Part shown: in pieces, positions 34,222 through 42,392 of the stretch
Numbering within the stretch: position 1 is the stretch's first letter
Layout: the number at the start of each line of letters is the position of its first letter
NCBI GenBank assembly: GCA_034432755.1
Contig: DAOUBQ010000033.1
Location: 25,815 to 89,814 of the forward strand
Reading direction: 5' to 3'
Length of the DNA stretch: 64,000 bases
From: UBA5195 sp034432755
Lineage (GTDB): Bacteria; Chloroflexota; Anaerolineae; Anaerolineales; Villigracilaceae
Program-made: the position numbers and the translations under genes
Notes under the pieces: generated by a model
The model's input: only the letters and a program-made list of their open reading frames with translations
Told to the model about the DNA's origin: nothing
The model's database searches: none

Positions 34222-34368
34222 ATGCCCAAGAAAAGCAAAACCCTGTCCTCGGCCCCAGTCGAATTCAACCCCGACTACAGCCAGGTCAAAATGGACTTGA
34301 AGCGCATCGGCATCTTGGCCGGCAGCTTCTTCGTCATCCTGGTTGCCCTGTCGTTCTTCCTGCGATAG
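34222..34368 (+). CDS. Small single-TM protein, 48 aa
   Basis: Not recognised. A 48-residue protein with a Lys/Ser-rich N-terminus, a polar middle (EFNPDYSQVKMDLKR), and one C-terminal membrane segment ending in Arg. AGGAG lies seven bases before the ATG, and it starts 10 bases after the sortase stop, so co-expression is likely. It could be a small partner of the sortase or cell envelope. Confidence 0.68.
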   Translation: MPKKSKTLSSAPVEFNPDYSQVKMDLKRIGILAGSFFVILVALSFFLR

Positions 34369-34384
34369 GCATCAACCGCAGCAT

Positions 34385-34434
34385 GCGTAATGCGTAATTC
34401 GTAATGTGTCTCAACCAGTTACGAATTGCGCATT
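34385..34434. repeat. short heptanucleotide run forming a 16-base-pair hairpin
   Basis: GCGTAAT, GCGTAAT and TCGTAAT are consecutive 7-base units (34385-34405). The segment 34389-34404 pairs with 34419-34434 over 16 bases with one mismatch. It fills the gap after the small membrane protein and could work as a weak terminator. Confidence 0.7.
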
Positions 34435-34444
34435 ATTCTTTCTT

Positions 34445-35734
34445 ATGACCCATACCCTGCTCGAACTCACCCTCACCACCCTGACCTACGGCGGCGACGC
34501 AATGGGCCGCGACCCTACAGGCCGCGCCGTCTTCGTCCCCTTTGGCCTGCCCGGTGAAACCGTCCGCGTTCAGCTGATCGAAGAGCGCAAAGGCTTCGCC
34601 CGCGCCAAACTGCTCGAGGTGCTGCAAGCCTCGCCCCAGCGCATTACGCCAAAGTGCAAGCACTTCTTCACCCCTCTCCCCACAGGAGAGGGATTAGGGG
34701 CGAGGGCGGCTTGCGGCGGCTGCCACTACCAAAATTTATCCTACCCCGACCAACTGGCCGCCAAAACCGACATCCTGCGCGACCAACTGACCCGCATCGG
34801 CAAAATTGAAAACCCGCCAATCGGCGAGATTGTGGCCTCGCCTGCCGAGTGGAATTACCGCAACCACATTCAATTTCACCTCGATGGAAACGCGAACCTG
34901 GGGTTTATCGCTGCTGAAACACAATCCGCGCGCCACGAACCGCCCCTCAGCGTGCTTCCGATATCGGAATGTCACCTGCCCGAAGAACCGCTCAACGCTC
35001 TGTGGCCCAATCTGCACTTCGAGCCGGGAACTCTGCTAGAGCGCGTCTCGCTGCGCGCCGGGGAGGAGTTGCTGCTCGTCCTCGAATCCGATTCCCCCGA
35101 AACGCCCGAAATCGAAATTGAAGCCGAACTCTCGGTCGTTCACCTGACCAAAGACGACGCCGTCGTCATCGCCGGGGACGACCATCTCGTCATCGAAATC
35201 TTGGGGCGCCCGTTCAAAGTCTCCGCCGGGTCGTTCTTCCAGGTCAATACGCCAATGGCGGCGAAAATGGTCGAGCATATCCTCGCCCTTCTCCCTTCAA
35301 ACGATTCTCGAATAACGATTTTCGACGTTTACTGCGGCGTCGGCCTCTTCTCCGCCTTCCTGGCCCCGCGCTGCCAAACATTAATCGGCATTGAACTCTC
35401 GCCCTCGGCCTGCGCTGATTTTGCCGTCAACCTGGACGAATTCGACAACGTGGAACTCTACGAAGCACCCGCCGAACTGGTCTTGCCTGCGCTGGATGTC
35501 AAGCCCGATGTCGTCCTGCTCGACCCGCCCCGCGCCGGTCTCGAAAAAGCCGCCCTCGACGCGCTGATGACGCTCCAGCCGCCCACAATGATCTACATTT
35601 CTTGTGACCCCTCCACCCTGGCGCGCGACCTGAAACGAATGTTGGAACATGGCTACCAGTTGCAACAGGTCACACCCTTTGACCTGTTCCCGCAGACTTA
35701 TCACATCGAAAGTATCAGCCTCCTCAGCCGGTGA
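34445..35734 (+). CDS. 23S rRNA (uracil-5-)-methyltransferase, RumA/RlmD family
   Basis: A 429-residue SAM-dependent RNA methyltransferase. The TRAM-like N-terminus (LTYGGDAMGRDPTGRAVFVPFGLPGE in two parts) is followed by four Fe-S Cys: Cys71, Cys90, Cys93 and one in PISECHLPEE. Then come SAM motif VYCGVGLFSAFLA, DPPRAGLEK, and the catalytic Cys in YISCDPSTLARD. The first Cys spacing is 18 residues rather than the usual five because a palindromic repeat is inserted in frame. I chose the ATG at 34445 for family fit; no ribosome site. Confidence 0.9.
   Translation: MTHTLLELTLTTLTYGGDAMGRDPTGRAVFVPFGLPGETVRVQLIEERKGFARAKLLEVLQASPQRITPKCKHFFTPLPTGEGLGARAACGGCHYQNLSYPDQLAAKTDILRDQLTRIGKIENPPIGEIVASPAEWNYRNHIQFHLDGNANLGFIAAETQSARHEPPLSVLPISECHLPEEPLNALWPNLHFEPGTLLERVSLRAGEELLLVLESDSPETPEIEIEAELSVVHLTKDDAVVIAGDDHLVIEILGRPFKVSAGSFFQVNTPMAAKMVEHILALLPSNDSRITIFDVYCGVGLFSAFLAPRCQTLIGIELSPSACADFAVNLDEFDNVELYEAPAELVLPALDVKPDVVLLDPPRAGLEKAALDALMTLQPPTMIYISCDPSTLARDLKRMLEHGYQLQQVTPFDLFPQTYHIESISLLSR
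34672..34692. repeat. palindromic element inserted in frame in the methyltransferase gene
   Basis: CCCTCTCC-CCACA-GGAGAGGG, an 8-base-pair hairpin with a 5-base loop, sits between the codons for Cys71 and Cys90. With its flank it encodes about 13 extra residues (TPLPTGEGLGARA). That peptide is familiar from palindromic repeats translated in many environmental genomes. Confidence 0.8.
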
Positions 35735-36909
35735 ACTTCTTACCCCTTGTGCTTCTTTTGCTGGTGCTGGCCGCCGCGCTGCGCGATGACTTTGCGCTCA
35801 CGCTCATCTACCTGTTTGTGGGCGCGTTTGGGGCCGGAATTTGGTGGACTCGCCGCTCACTCTCCCGGCTGGAAGCCGAGCGCTCGTTCACCGAGCGCGC
35901 TTTCCTGGGCGAAAAGGTCAATTTCGAAATTCAGGTCAAAAACCCCGGCTGGCTGCCGCTGCCCTGGGTGGCTATTCAGGACGGCCTGCCGGTGAGCCTG
36001 AGCACGGTGCCAACGTTTGAGCGCGTCACCACGCTGGGGCCAAAATCGGCCACCGGGTTCAGGTACACGCTTGAGGCGCGCAAACGCGGATACTACCCGG
36101 TGGGGCCGCTGGCCCTTTCAACGGGAGACCTCCTCGGCCTGAATCCGCCCCTTCAGAAAACCCTGTCAGCGCAGTATCTCACCGTCTATCCCAAAATTAT
36201 CCCCCTCACTTCGCTAAAAATCCCCTCCCGTTCCCCACAGGGAACTTTGCGCCACACCCAACCGCTCTTTGAGGACCCGACCCGCGTAATGGGCAAGCGC
36301 AACTATCTGGCCGGTGATTCGCTGCGCCGGGTAGACTGGAAAGCCACCGCCGCCACCGGACAAATGCAGGTCAAGATGTTCGAGCCATCCATTGCGCTCG
36401 AAACCCTGCTGTGCCTGAACCTGAACGAGGACGATTATCCCTTTCGCCAGCGCATCGACTCGATGGAACTGGCAATTGTGATTGCCGCCTCGCTGGCCGC
36501 GTGGGTTGCACACAAGCGCCAGACCTTTGGCCTGCTGCTGAACGGCCTCGACCTGCCAACCGGCGAACCGCCGCGCCCCCTGCCGCCGCGCAAAGGCGGT
36601 GCGCACCTCATTCGCCTGCTAGAAACCCTGGCGCGGGCTGGCGCCACCCGCCAATCGCCCTTCTTGCCCATGCTGCAACGCCAGCGCAGCCATCTGCCCT
36701 GGGGAACGAGCCTGATTGTCATCACCGGGCAGGTAGACGAGGTCTTACTGGCTGAGTTATACCAATCGCGCAAAGCCGGGCAAGAAGTGTTGCTCATTCA
36801 GGCTGGCGCAGTGACGTATTCGCGCGAAATCCAAACCCTGGCGGGGCTATACGGTATCCCACTCGTTGCTATCCAGAACGAACGCGGCTTGGACATCTGG
36901 AAAAAGTGA
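35731..36909 (+). CDS. DUF58 domain protein
   Basis: A 392-residue protein: two N-terminal membrane segments (about 1-15 and 20-38), a beta-rich region like a conserved-repeat domain, and the DUF58 motif GKRNYLAGDSLRRVDWKATA near residue 190. A von Willebrand-like fold follows in the C-terminal half. DUF58 proteins accompany MoxR ATPases and transglutaminase-like proteins; no MoxR is present here. It starts with a GTG that overlaps the previous stop (GTGA) and is coupled to the DUF4129 gene by TGATG. Confidence 0.88.
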   Translation: MNFLPLVLLLLVLAAALRDDFALTLIYLFVGAFGAGIWWTRRSLSRLEAERSFTERAFLGEKVNFEIQVKNPGWLPLPWVAIQDGLPVSLSTVPTFERVTTLGPKSATGFRYTLEARKRGYYPVGPLALSTGDLLGLNPPLQKTLSAQYLTVYPKIIPLTSLKIPSRSPQGTLRHTQPLFEDPTRVMGKRNYLAGDSLRRVDWKATAATGQMQVKMFEPSIALETLLCLNLNEDDYPFRQRIDSMELAIVIAASLAAWVAHKRQTFGLLLNGLDLPTGEPPRPLPPRKGGAHLIRLLETLARAGATRQSPFLPMLQRQRSHLPWGTSLIVITGQVDEVLLAELYQSRKAGQEVLLIQAGAVTYSREIQTLAGLYGIPLVAIQNERGLDIWKK

Positions 36910-38543
36910 TGAAAGCCTCCGAAATTGCGCCCGATACCCGCGCCAACGAGCGCACCTTCCGGCAGGTCAGTTCCCTGCTGGCCGCGCTCATGCTGGCCTG
37001 CGCCGCCGCAACAGTGGTCAGCCTGCTGACGCGCATTTTCAGCGCCTGGCAGCCCTGGTACCTGGTGGGCCTCTGCTTCCTCGTCTCACTCGATACGTTC
37101 TACAATTACGGCAGGTTCAAAAAAATAGACCTGTTCTCGCCAGAATGGTTCCAGGCGGTGGGGGGGCATCTGGTCATCCTGCTGGTTGGGTTGCGGGCCG
37201 TCATTGGCCTATCGCATGGGCTGCAATCGTTTTGGAAAGAACTGACTTCGGGCTGGTTTGCCTTCCTGACATCGTTTACAAGTACAGAGTATTTGATTGG
37301 CTTGGGACTGTGTGGGTTGGCCTGGCTCATCAGCCTGGGCTTTGCGAGTCTGTTCGACGAAATGGGCCTCGAAGCCGAGTTAATTCGCATGGAAGGCTAC
37401 GCCATCACACCCGGCGAAACCCGTCTGCCCCGCGAACGGCTGCTTGGCCTGGTGTTTAACGTGGGAACCATGCTGGTGGTTTTCACCGCGCTCATGCGGC
37501 TCGATTTCCGCGCCGCGTTTGGCGGGAACTGGGCGGGCGCGGTGCTGAATGTCCCCCCACTCTCGAACGGCGGGGCCAGCACCCTCTTATACTTCCTGCT
37601 CGGTCTGGCCCTCTTCAGCCAAACCCAGTTCATTGACTTGCACAACCGCTGGAGCATCAACCGTGTGCCGGTGCAGGCCAACCTGGTTCGCCGCTGGGTT
37701 CTCTACAGCCTGGCCTTTCTGGTTATCCTCGCCTCCCTCGCCAGCCTATTGCCGACCAGTTACAGCCTGGGCTTGCTGACCTCGCTTGGATACGCCCTGA
37801 ACCTGGTTGTTTACTTTCTGTTTGCCTTGATCGAATTGCTGGTGGGGCTGGTTTTGCTGCTGTTTGGCCTGCTTGCCATGCTGTTTGGCCGCGAAGCGCC
37901 CGCCGAAACGCCCGAACTGCCCTCGTTTCAACCGCCCATCTTGCCGCCTGCGCCGGTGGACGCGACTTCCACACCCCTGCCCTGGCTCGAAGTGGCAAAA
38001 TCGCTCCTGTTTTGGGGGGTGTTCCTTGCGGTGCTGGTGTTTGCCCTCGTTCAATACCTGCGCCAGCACGCCGACCTGCTCACCGCCCTGCGCCAGCGTC
38101 CTGGCCTGGCCTGGCTGAGCAAAGTATGGCACTGGCTGCGCGGCACATGGCAGGCGGCTCAAAAAGGGCTTGCGCAGGCCGTTTCAGCCGGGTTGGAGCG
38201 CATTCGCCCCCGTCAAAGCCTGTCGCGGGTGGTTGGGGGATGGATAAACCTGCGGAAACTGGGCCCGCGCCAGAGGGTGTTTTTCTTTTACCAGGCCTTT
38301 CTCCGCCGCAGCGGCGAGAGCGGCCTGCCCCGCAGCCTGTCGCAAACGCCCCTCGAATTTGCCTCCCGCCTCGATAGCGCCCTGCCCGAAGCCGAACCCG
38401 ATATTGAGGCCCTAACCAACGCCTTCATTGAAGCCCGCTACACCCCGCGCCCGGTGCAGCCCGAACAAGCCAGCCGGGTAAAAGAAGTGTGGGAACACCT
38501 GCGTAAGGCGTTACGGGGTAAAAAAGCAGAACGTGGAAAGTAG
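36909..38543 (+). CDS. Membrane protein with C-terminal DUF4129
   Basis: A 544-residue membrane protein: ten or so hydrophobic segments in the first 350 residues, a Pro-rich stretch near 330, another TM near 355-375, and a cytoplasmic DUF4129 tail (FYQAFLRRSGESGLPRSLSQ then TPLEFASRL). In many bacteria DUF4129 is fused to transglutaminase-like proteins; here the transglutaminase core is absent or unrecognisable. Coupled to DUF58 by a 1-base overlap, so the pair probably act together in the envelope. Confidence 0.82.
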   Translation: MKASEIAPDTRANERTFRQVSSLLAALMLACAAATVVSLLTRIFSAWQPWYLVGLCFLVSLDTFYNYGRFKKIDLFSPEWFQAVGGHLVILLVGLRAVIGLSHGLQSFWKELTSGWFAFLTSFTSTEYLIGLGLCGLAWLISLGFASLFDEMGLEAELIRMEGYAITPGETRLPRERLLGLVFNVGTMLVVFTALMRLDFRAAFGGNWAGAVLNVPPLSNGGASTLLYFLLGLALFSQTQFIDLHNRWSINRVPVQANLVRRWVLYSLAFLVILASLASLLPTSYSLGLLTSLGYALNLVVYFLFALIELLVGLVLLLFGLLAMLFGREAPAETPELPSFQPPILPPAPVDATSTPLPWLEVAKSLLFWGVFLAVLVFALVQYLRQHADLLTALRQRPGLAWLSKVWHWLRGTWQAAQKGLAQAVSAGLERIRPRQSLSRVVGGWINLRKLGPRQRVFFFYQAFLRRSGESGLPRSLSQTPLEFASRLDSALPEAEPDIEALTNAFIEARYTPRPVQPEQASRVKEVWEHLRKALRGKKAERGK

Positions 38544-38564
38544 CCAAAAATTACTTTCCACGTT
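38530..38564. terminator. bidirectional intrinsic terminator
   Basis: A 13-base-pair stem (38530-38542 with 38552-38564), loop of 9. TTTATC follows on the plus strand and CTGCTTTTTT on the minus strand. It overlaps the stop codons of both convergent genes. Confidence 0.85.
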
Positions 38565-39636
38565 TTATCATTTTCACCAAAAACTGCCTGATTTCCCCTG
38601 CTGTTTGCTCCCACCCGGGCTGCTGGCGGTAGCGTTCTAACGCGTTTAGAGAGAGTTCGGCCAATAGGTTAGGGTTGGAACTCAATAGGATTAATTTACC
38701 CGCCAGCGAACGCACATCCTCCGGCTCAATCAGGTATCCCGTGCGCCCATGCTCGATGATTTCCCTCGCTGCCCCGGCAGTTGTGCCAATGGCGGGCAGC
38801 CCAAAGGCCATCCCTTCGAGATAGACAATCCCAAAGCCTTCGTAAGAGGAGGGGACGACCAGCAAATGGGCATTCTTTAGTTTTTCGAACAGGGGGACGT
38901 TATCAAGCGAGCCGTGAAACGTGACAACTGACGAGAGACCGTTGTCCGCGGTCCGTCGTTGCATGGCAGCGGCATAGGCCGGGTCAGTGGTCAGCGAGCC
39001 AACTACATCCAGGTGGTAAAAGCGGTCTAACGGCGGGTTTTTGAGCGTTTGCCCTGGCAAAGCCAGCGCATCGAGCAGCGTATGCAATCCTTTGCGAGGG
39101 ATGACGTTGCCCAAAAACAAAATCCGTAGCGGGCCGCTTTGGGCGCGTTCGGTGACTTCCTGTTCCGTCAAACCAGCCCCAAACCTATCTGTCGGCGGAT
39201 AGGCAACGACCGACGGCCTCCCGGCCCCGATTAACTTTTCCACCACTCCCCTGGTGGTTTGCGAGTTGAAAATAAACCCATCCACCGCGCCCAGATACCG
39301 TTTTTCAATGGCCCGGTAGAAGGCATTCTGCCAGGCGGGGCGCTGCTCGGAGCAGCGCAGGTGATGGACGAGGCTGATGACGGGGTACGGGTGTTTCCCC
39401 CGGTTGGCGGCAATCAGCGAGGGGTGATTCAGTTCATCCTGGATGAGAATATCGAGGCCGGGCGGCAGGCGAAAGGTGAAATTATCGGTCAGGTGGGCGG
39501 CGTAATTGCGCCAGGGGAGCGAAATGATTTCAACCGCATCCCCCTGGTGGCGCAGGGACTCCACCAGTTTGCGGTCATAAAGATAGCCGCCGCTTAAGGT
39601 ATCGAGCGAACCGTAGATGACAAGGCCAACTTTCAT
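38551..39636 (-). CDS. Family 4 glycosyltransferase
   Basis: A 361-residue GT-B enzyme: N-terminal VGLVIYGSLDTLSGG with the acceptor loop, inter-domain RILFLGNVIPRKG with the Arg and Lys that hold the donor phosphate, and the C-terminal E-x7-E motif in SYEGFGIVYLEGMAFG. The ATG at 39636 overlaps the PTPS-like stop by 4 bases and is provided by an 8-base repeat, so no ribosome site is seen. Last gene of a three-gene unit with a PTPS-like protein and a dehydrogenase; the acceptor may be a pterin or a related metabolite. Confidence 0.88.
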   Translation of the reverse strand: MKVGLVIYGSLDTLSGGYLYDRKLVESLRHQGDAVEIISLPWRNYAAHLTDNFTFRLPPGLDILIQDELNHPSLIAANRGKHPYPVISLVHHLRCSEQRPAWQNAFYRAIEKRYLGAVDGFIFNSQTTRGVVEKLIGAGRPSVVAYPPTDRFGAGLTEQEVTERAQSGPLRILFLGNVIPRKGLHTLLDALALPGQTLKNPPLDRFYHLDVVGSLTTDPAYAAAMQRRTADNGLSSVVTFHGSLDNVPLFEKLKNAHLLVVPSSYEGFGIVYLEGMAFGLPAIGTTAGAAREIIEHGRTGYLIEPEDVRSLAGKLILLSSNPNLLAELSLNALERYRQQPGWEQTAGEIRQFLVKMIKRGK

Positions 39637-40034
39637 TTGGCGATTGTTTGATTTGGCGATTTGGTGATTTGGTAGGAAACCCACGCAACCTCATTTTCCC
39701 ACAGCCGCACCGTAAGGCTGGTCAGGTGATCAGCGTGAATTTTGGCGTCGAGTTGCTCGGCCACAATCCGCGCGAAATGCTCGATGGATGGGTTCAGCCC
39801 GGCAAATTCGGGCAGGTCGTTGAGCATTTTCTCGCGGTAATAGTCCACCGTTTCGTTCAGGTTGCGTTCCACGTCCACAATATCCACCAGATAACCGTGC
39901 TGGTCGAGCGTGGGGCCGCTCAACTGCAATTCGAGGACGTAGTGATGGGAATTGGGGAAGTTTTCAGGGCCCCAGTCGCCGCCTATCAGGGCGTGGCGGG
40001 CGATGAAGTCACGTTTTACGGCGAGGGTGTACAT
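39633..40034 (-). CDS. Divergent 6-pyruvoyl-tetrahydropterin synthase/QueD homologue
   Basis: A 133-residue member of the T-fold PTPS family. FIARHAL holds zinc His14, SIEHFARIVAEQL the conserved Glu region, and VRLWEN the late Glu. The usual C-x3-H-G-H stretch is altered to E-N-F-P-N-S-H-H-Y: the catalytic Cys and one zinc His are missing, leaving His30 and an extra His31. So it is unlikely to be a standard QueD. It lies between a dehydrogenase and a GT4 gene. The C-terminal 12 residues come from the 8-base repeat. Confidence 0.8.
   Translation of the reverse strand: MYTLAVKRDFIARHALIGGDWGPENFPNSHHYVLELQLSGPTLDQHGYLVDIVDVERNLNETVDYYREKMLNDLPEFAGLNPSIEHFARIVAEQLDAKIHADHLTSLTVRLWENEVAWVSYQITKSPNQTIAK
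39636..39673. repeat. 8-base tandem repeat at a gene junction
   Basis: About four and a half 8-base units related to TTTGGCGA. They encode the last dozen residues of the PTPS-like protein (ITKSPNQTIAK) and supply the start codon of the glycosyltransferase. Confidence 0.7.
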
Positions 40035-40070
40035 GAGGTTACTCCGGTGTTAGGGATGGGGTGTTGCGTA

Positions 40071-41087
40071 TCATGCTGGATACTCTAGCAGAACTTGAAT
40101 GGCATCCTGTGGATGTTCATCCAGCAGGCGATAGGCGTCGCCCGCGTTTTGGAGCGCGAAACGGTGTGTTATCCACTTTTCAGGCTGGATTTTGGCGAGG
40201 GCATCCCAGGCTACGCTGAAGCGGCGGGCTTTGTCCCAGCGTCCGCTTAAGTCCGGGCGGATGGTGCTGACCTGGCTGGAGAGTATCTGGATTCGGCTGC
40301 GGTGGAATTTGCCGCCCAGGGGAATGGCCGCCGTTTTTTGGCCGTACCACGAGCCGATGAGGATTCGGCCTGAGAAAGTGGTCTGTTCGATAGCGGTATC
40401 CAGCGCCAGCGGGGAGCCGCTCACTTCCAGGGTCAGGTCGGCGCCGGAGGGGAGAATCTGCCTGAGAGCGGTATCCAGGTTCGGGCGTCCGGCATCCAGA
40501 GAAAAATCAACCCCCAGGGCTTGCGAGGCGGCGCGCCGCAGGGGGTAAAAATCAGTCGTCACCAGCCGTTCGAGCGGGAATTGGCGCAGCAGGGCCGCCG
40601 CCAGCAGGCCCACCACGCCCTGCCCCAAAACCAGCACGCGCTCGCCAAGCAGGGGGGCGGCATCTTGCACCAGGTTGATGGCGGTTTCGGTGTTGGGCAG
40701 AAAGCAGGCGGTTTGGGGGGCAACCCCTGGCGGGATGGGGAGGAGCGCAGAGGGGTGGGCAATAAAATGGGAGGTGTGCGGCTGAAAGGCAAAGACGAGG
40801 CGGTCGCGCCAGGATGCATCTACTTGTTTTCCTGTTTCCAGCACCTGCCCCACGCAGGCGTAGCCATAGGCCAGGGGGTAGTGGAAGGCGTCACCCATGC
40901 CGGGGAAGCATTCATCAACCGGCAGGTTTTGCGGGAATTGGCCGCGATAGAGGAGCATTTCGGTGCCGGGGCTGATGGCTGAAACGAGGGTTTGGAGGAG
41001 AACTTCCTGCGCGCCGAGGGGCGGCAGTTCGCGCTCGATGATCTCGAGGCGGTAAGGGGCGCTGAAGGTCAGGGTTTGGGCTTTCAT
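40071..41087 (-). CDS. Zinc-type medium-chain dehydrogenase-like oxidoreductase
   Basis: A 338-residue MDR-superfamily protein: N-terminal GroES-like domain with AISPGTEMLLYRGQFP, then the nucleotide-binding domain with VLVLGQGVVGLLAAALLR. The four structural-zinc Cys are missing, and the usual catalytic Cys is replaced (SAISPGTE). This resembles the BchC-like and threonine-dehydrogenase-like branch. TATACT at 41111-41116 may be its -10. Co-directional with the PTPS-like and GT4 genes; redox substrate unknown. Confidence 0.83.
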   Translation of the reverse strand: MKAQTLTFSAPYRLEIIERELPPLGAQEVLLQTLVSAISPGTEMLLYRGQFPQNLPVDECFPGMGDAFHYPLAYGYACVGQVLETGKQVDASWRDRLVFAFQPHTSHFIAHPSALLPIPPGVAPQTACFLPNTETAINLVQDAAPLLGERVLVLGQGVVGLLAAALLRQFPLERLVTTDFYPLRRAASQALGVDFSLDAGRPNLDTALRQILPSGADLTLEVSGSPLALDTAIEQTTFSGRILIGSWYGQKTAAIPLGGKFHRSRIQILSSQVSTIRPDLSGRWDKARRFSVAWDALAKIQPEKWITHRFALQNAGDAYRLLDEHPQDAIQVLLEYPA

Positions 41088-41151
41088 CGTTGGCGTAAAA
41101 TTTGAAAATTAGTATAACACAACGATTTTTGCGGCACTGCTTTGGGACTGG

Positions 41152-41157
41152 TAAAAT
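41152..41157 (+). promoter_or_regulatory. -10 box of an apparently leaderless promoter
   Basis: TAAAAT, seven bases before the ATG at 41165, with TTGCGG 17 bases further upstream as a possible -35. No ribosome site. Confidence 0.5.
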
Positions 41158-41164
41158 AAAGACA

Positions 41165-42391
41165 ATGCGCAATCACCTTCGCTCTATTTCCCTGGCCTTG
41201 TTTTTCATCTCGTTGGCGATTACTCTGGGCGGCGGCCTGTTTTGGGGAAACCTGCAATTCAGCCGCAACACGCGCACTGGTGTGGAATTCTTGGCTCTGT
41301 GGAAGCCTGCCCAAAATTTTGTTTTGCAGGGCTTCTCGCCTTATGATGTCGGCAATACTCTCGAAGTCCAGCGCCTGGTCTACGGGCGGGTTGCGCACGC
41401 CGGAGAACGCTCGTTCCAGTTTAGCATGCCGCTCTATGTGACCCTGTTGTTCTTGCCCCTGGCATCTATTCGTGATTTTTTTGTTGCCCGCGCGTTGTGG
41501 CTGGTTTTGCTCCAGGCGGCCTTGGCGGGATTGGTCTTCGTATCTATGCACTTAAGCCGTTGGCGGGCATCGTGGCTTTCGCTGCCGCTGGTGCTGCTTT
41601 TCGGATTGGCCTGGCAACCGGGTGTGATTTCAATGCTGGATGGGAATTTCATCATCTTGCAATCGCTTCTTGTATTTGGCACGGTGCGCGCCCTCGAAAT
41701 TGACGCTGATGAGTTGGCGGGGGCGTTGGCTGCGCTGGGATTGGTCTACATTCGCGTCACCGGGCTGGCGCTGCTCCTGTTGGCCGTGTGGATGGTCGCA
41801 TCTGGGCGCTACCGCATCTTGGCCGGTTTCTTGATGACGCTCACCTTGTTGCTGGCGGTTTCATTTCTGGTCTATCCCGGCTGGTTCAATGAATTCTTTT
41901 TCCGTGGCATCCTTGAGTGGCGCAGCCAGGTATTGCCCTCGACCTTTCGTTCGCTTGAAAACTGGTTCCCTGGTGTCGGTATTCCCCTGGCTCAGGGACT
42001 AAGGGCGGTTGCTATCGTCATCTTGTTTTTTGAATGGCAGGCTGTGCGCGGCAAAGGTGCGCACTGGCTTTTTTGGACGATGTCTCTCACCGCCATCCTG
42101 ACGCCCTGGTTCGGCATGGGCTTCAGCCCGGCCTGGACTGCCTTCAGCCTGCCGGCTGTCATTCTGGTTTTCTCTGTTGTGGGCCAGCGCTGGGGGGTGT
42201 TGGGCCGCCTGGCGGCTTTTCTGCTTGGGTTGGGACTGTTGGCCGGACTGTGGGCGGCGCACTTTGCCGGGCTGGATTCGACTTTTCTGTTTGCCTACCC
42301 GTTTGCCATGACTCTCTTGCTTTACTGGGTGCGCTGGTGGGCCACCCGTCCGCCGCGTTTGTGGATGGATATGATTTCACAGGGGAGATAA
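41165..42391 (+). CDS. GT87/DUF2029-like membrane glycosyltransferase
   Basis: A 408-residue polytopic protein with nine or more membrane segments. The first extracytoplasmic loop has the GT87-style ARNTRTGVEFLALWKPAQNFV pattern and later SPYDVGNTLEVQRL; the middle segment is followed by ILEWRSQVLPSTFRSLENW. Such GT-C enzymes use polyprenyl-phosphate sugars on the outer face. It is followed one base later by another GT-C-like gene, so the two form one operon behind a leaderless-type promoter. Confidence 0.75.
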   Translation: MRNHLRSISLALFFISLAITLGGGLFWGNLQFSRNTRTGVEFLALWKPAQNFVLQGFSPYDVGNTLEVQRLVYGRVAHAGERSFQFSMPLYVTLLFLPLASIRDFFVARALWLVLLQAALAGLVFVSMHLSRWRASWLSLPLVLLFGLAWQPGVISMLDGNFIILQSLLVFGTVRALEIDADELAGALAALGLVYIRVTGLALLLLAVWMVASGRYRILAGFLMTLTLLLAVSFLVYPGWFNEFFFRGILEWRSQVLPSTFRSLENWFPGVGIPLAQGLRAVAIVILFFEWQAVRGKGAHWLFWTMSLTAILTPWFGMGFSPAWTAFSLPAVILVFSVVGQRWGVLGRLAAFLLGLGLLAGLWAAHFAGLDSTFLFAYPFAMTLLLYWVRWWATRPPRLWMDMISQGR

Positions 42392-42392
42392 C

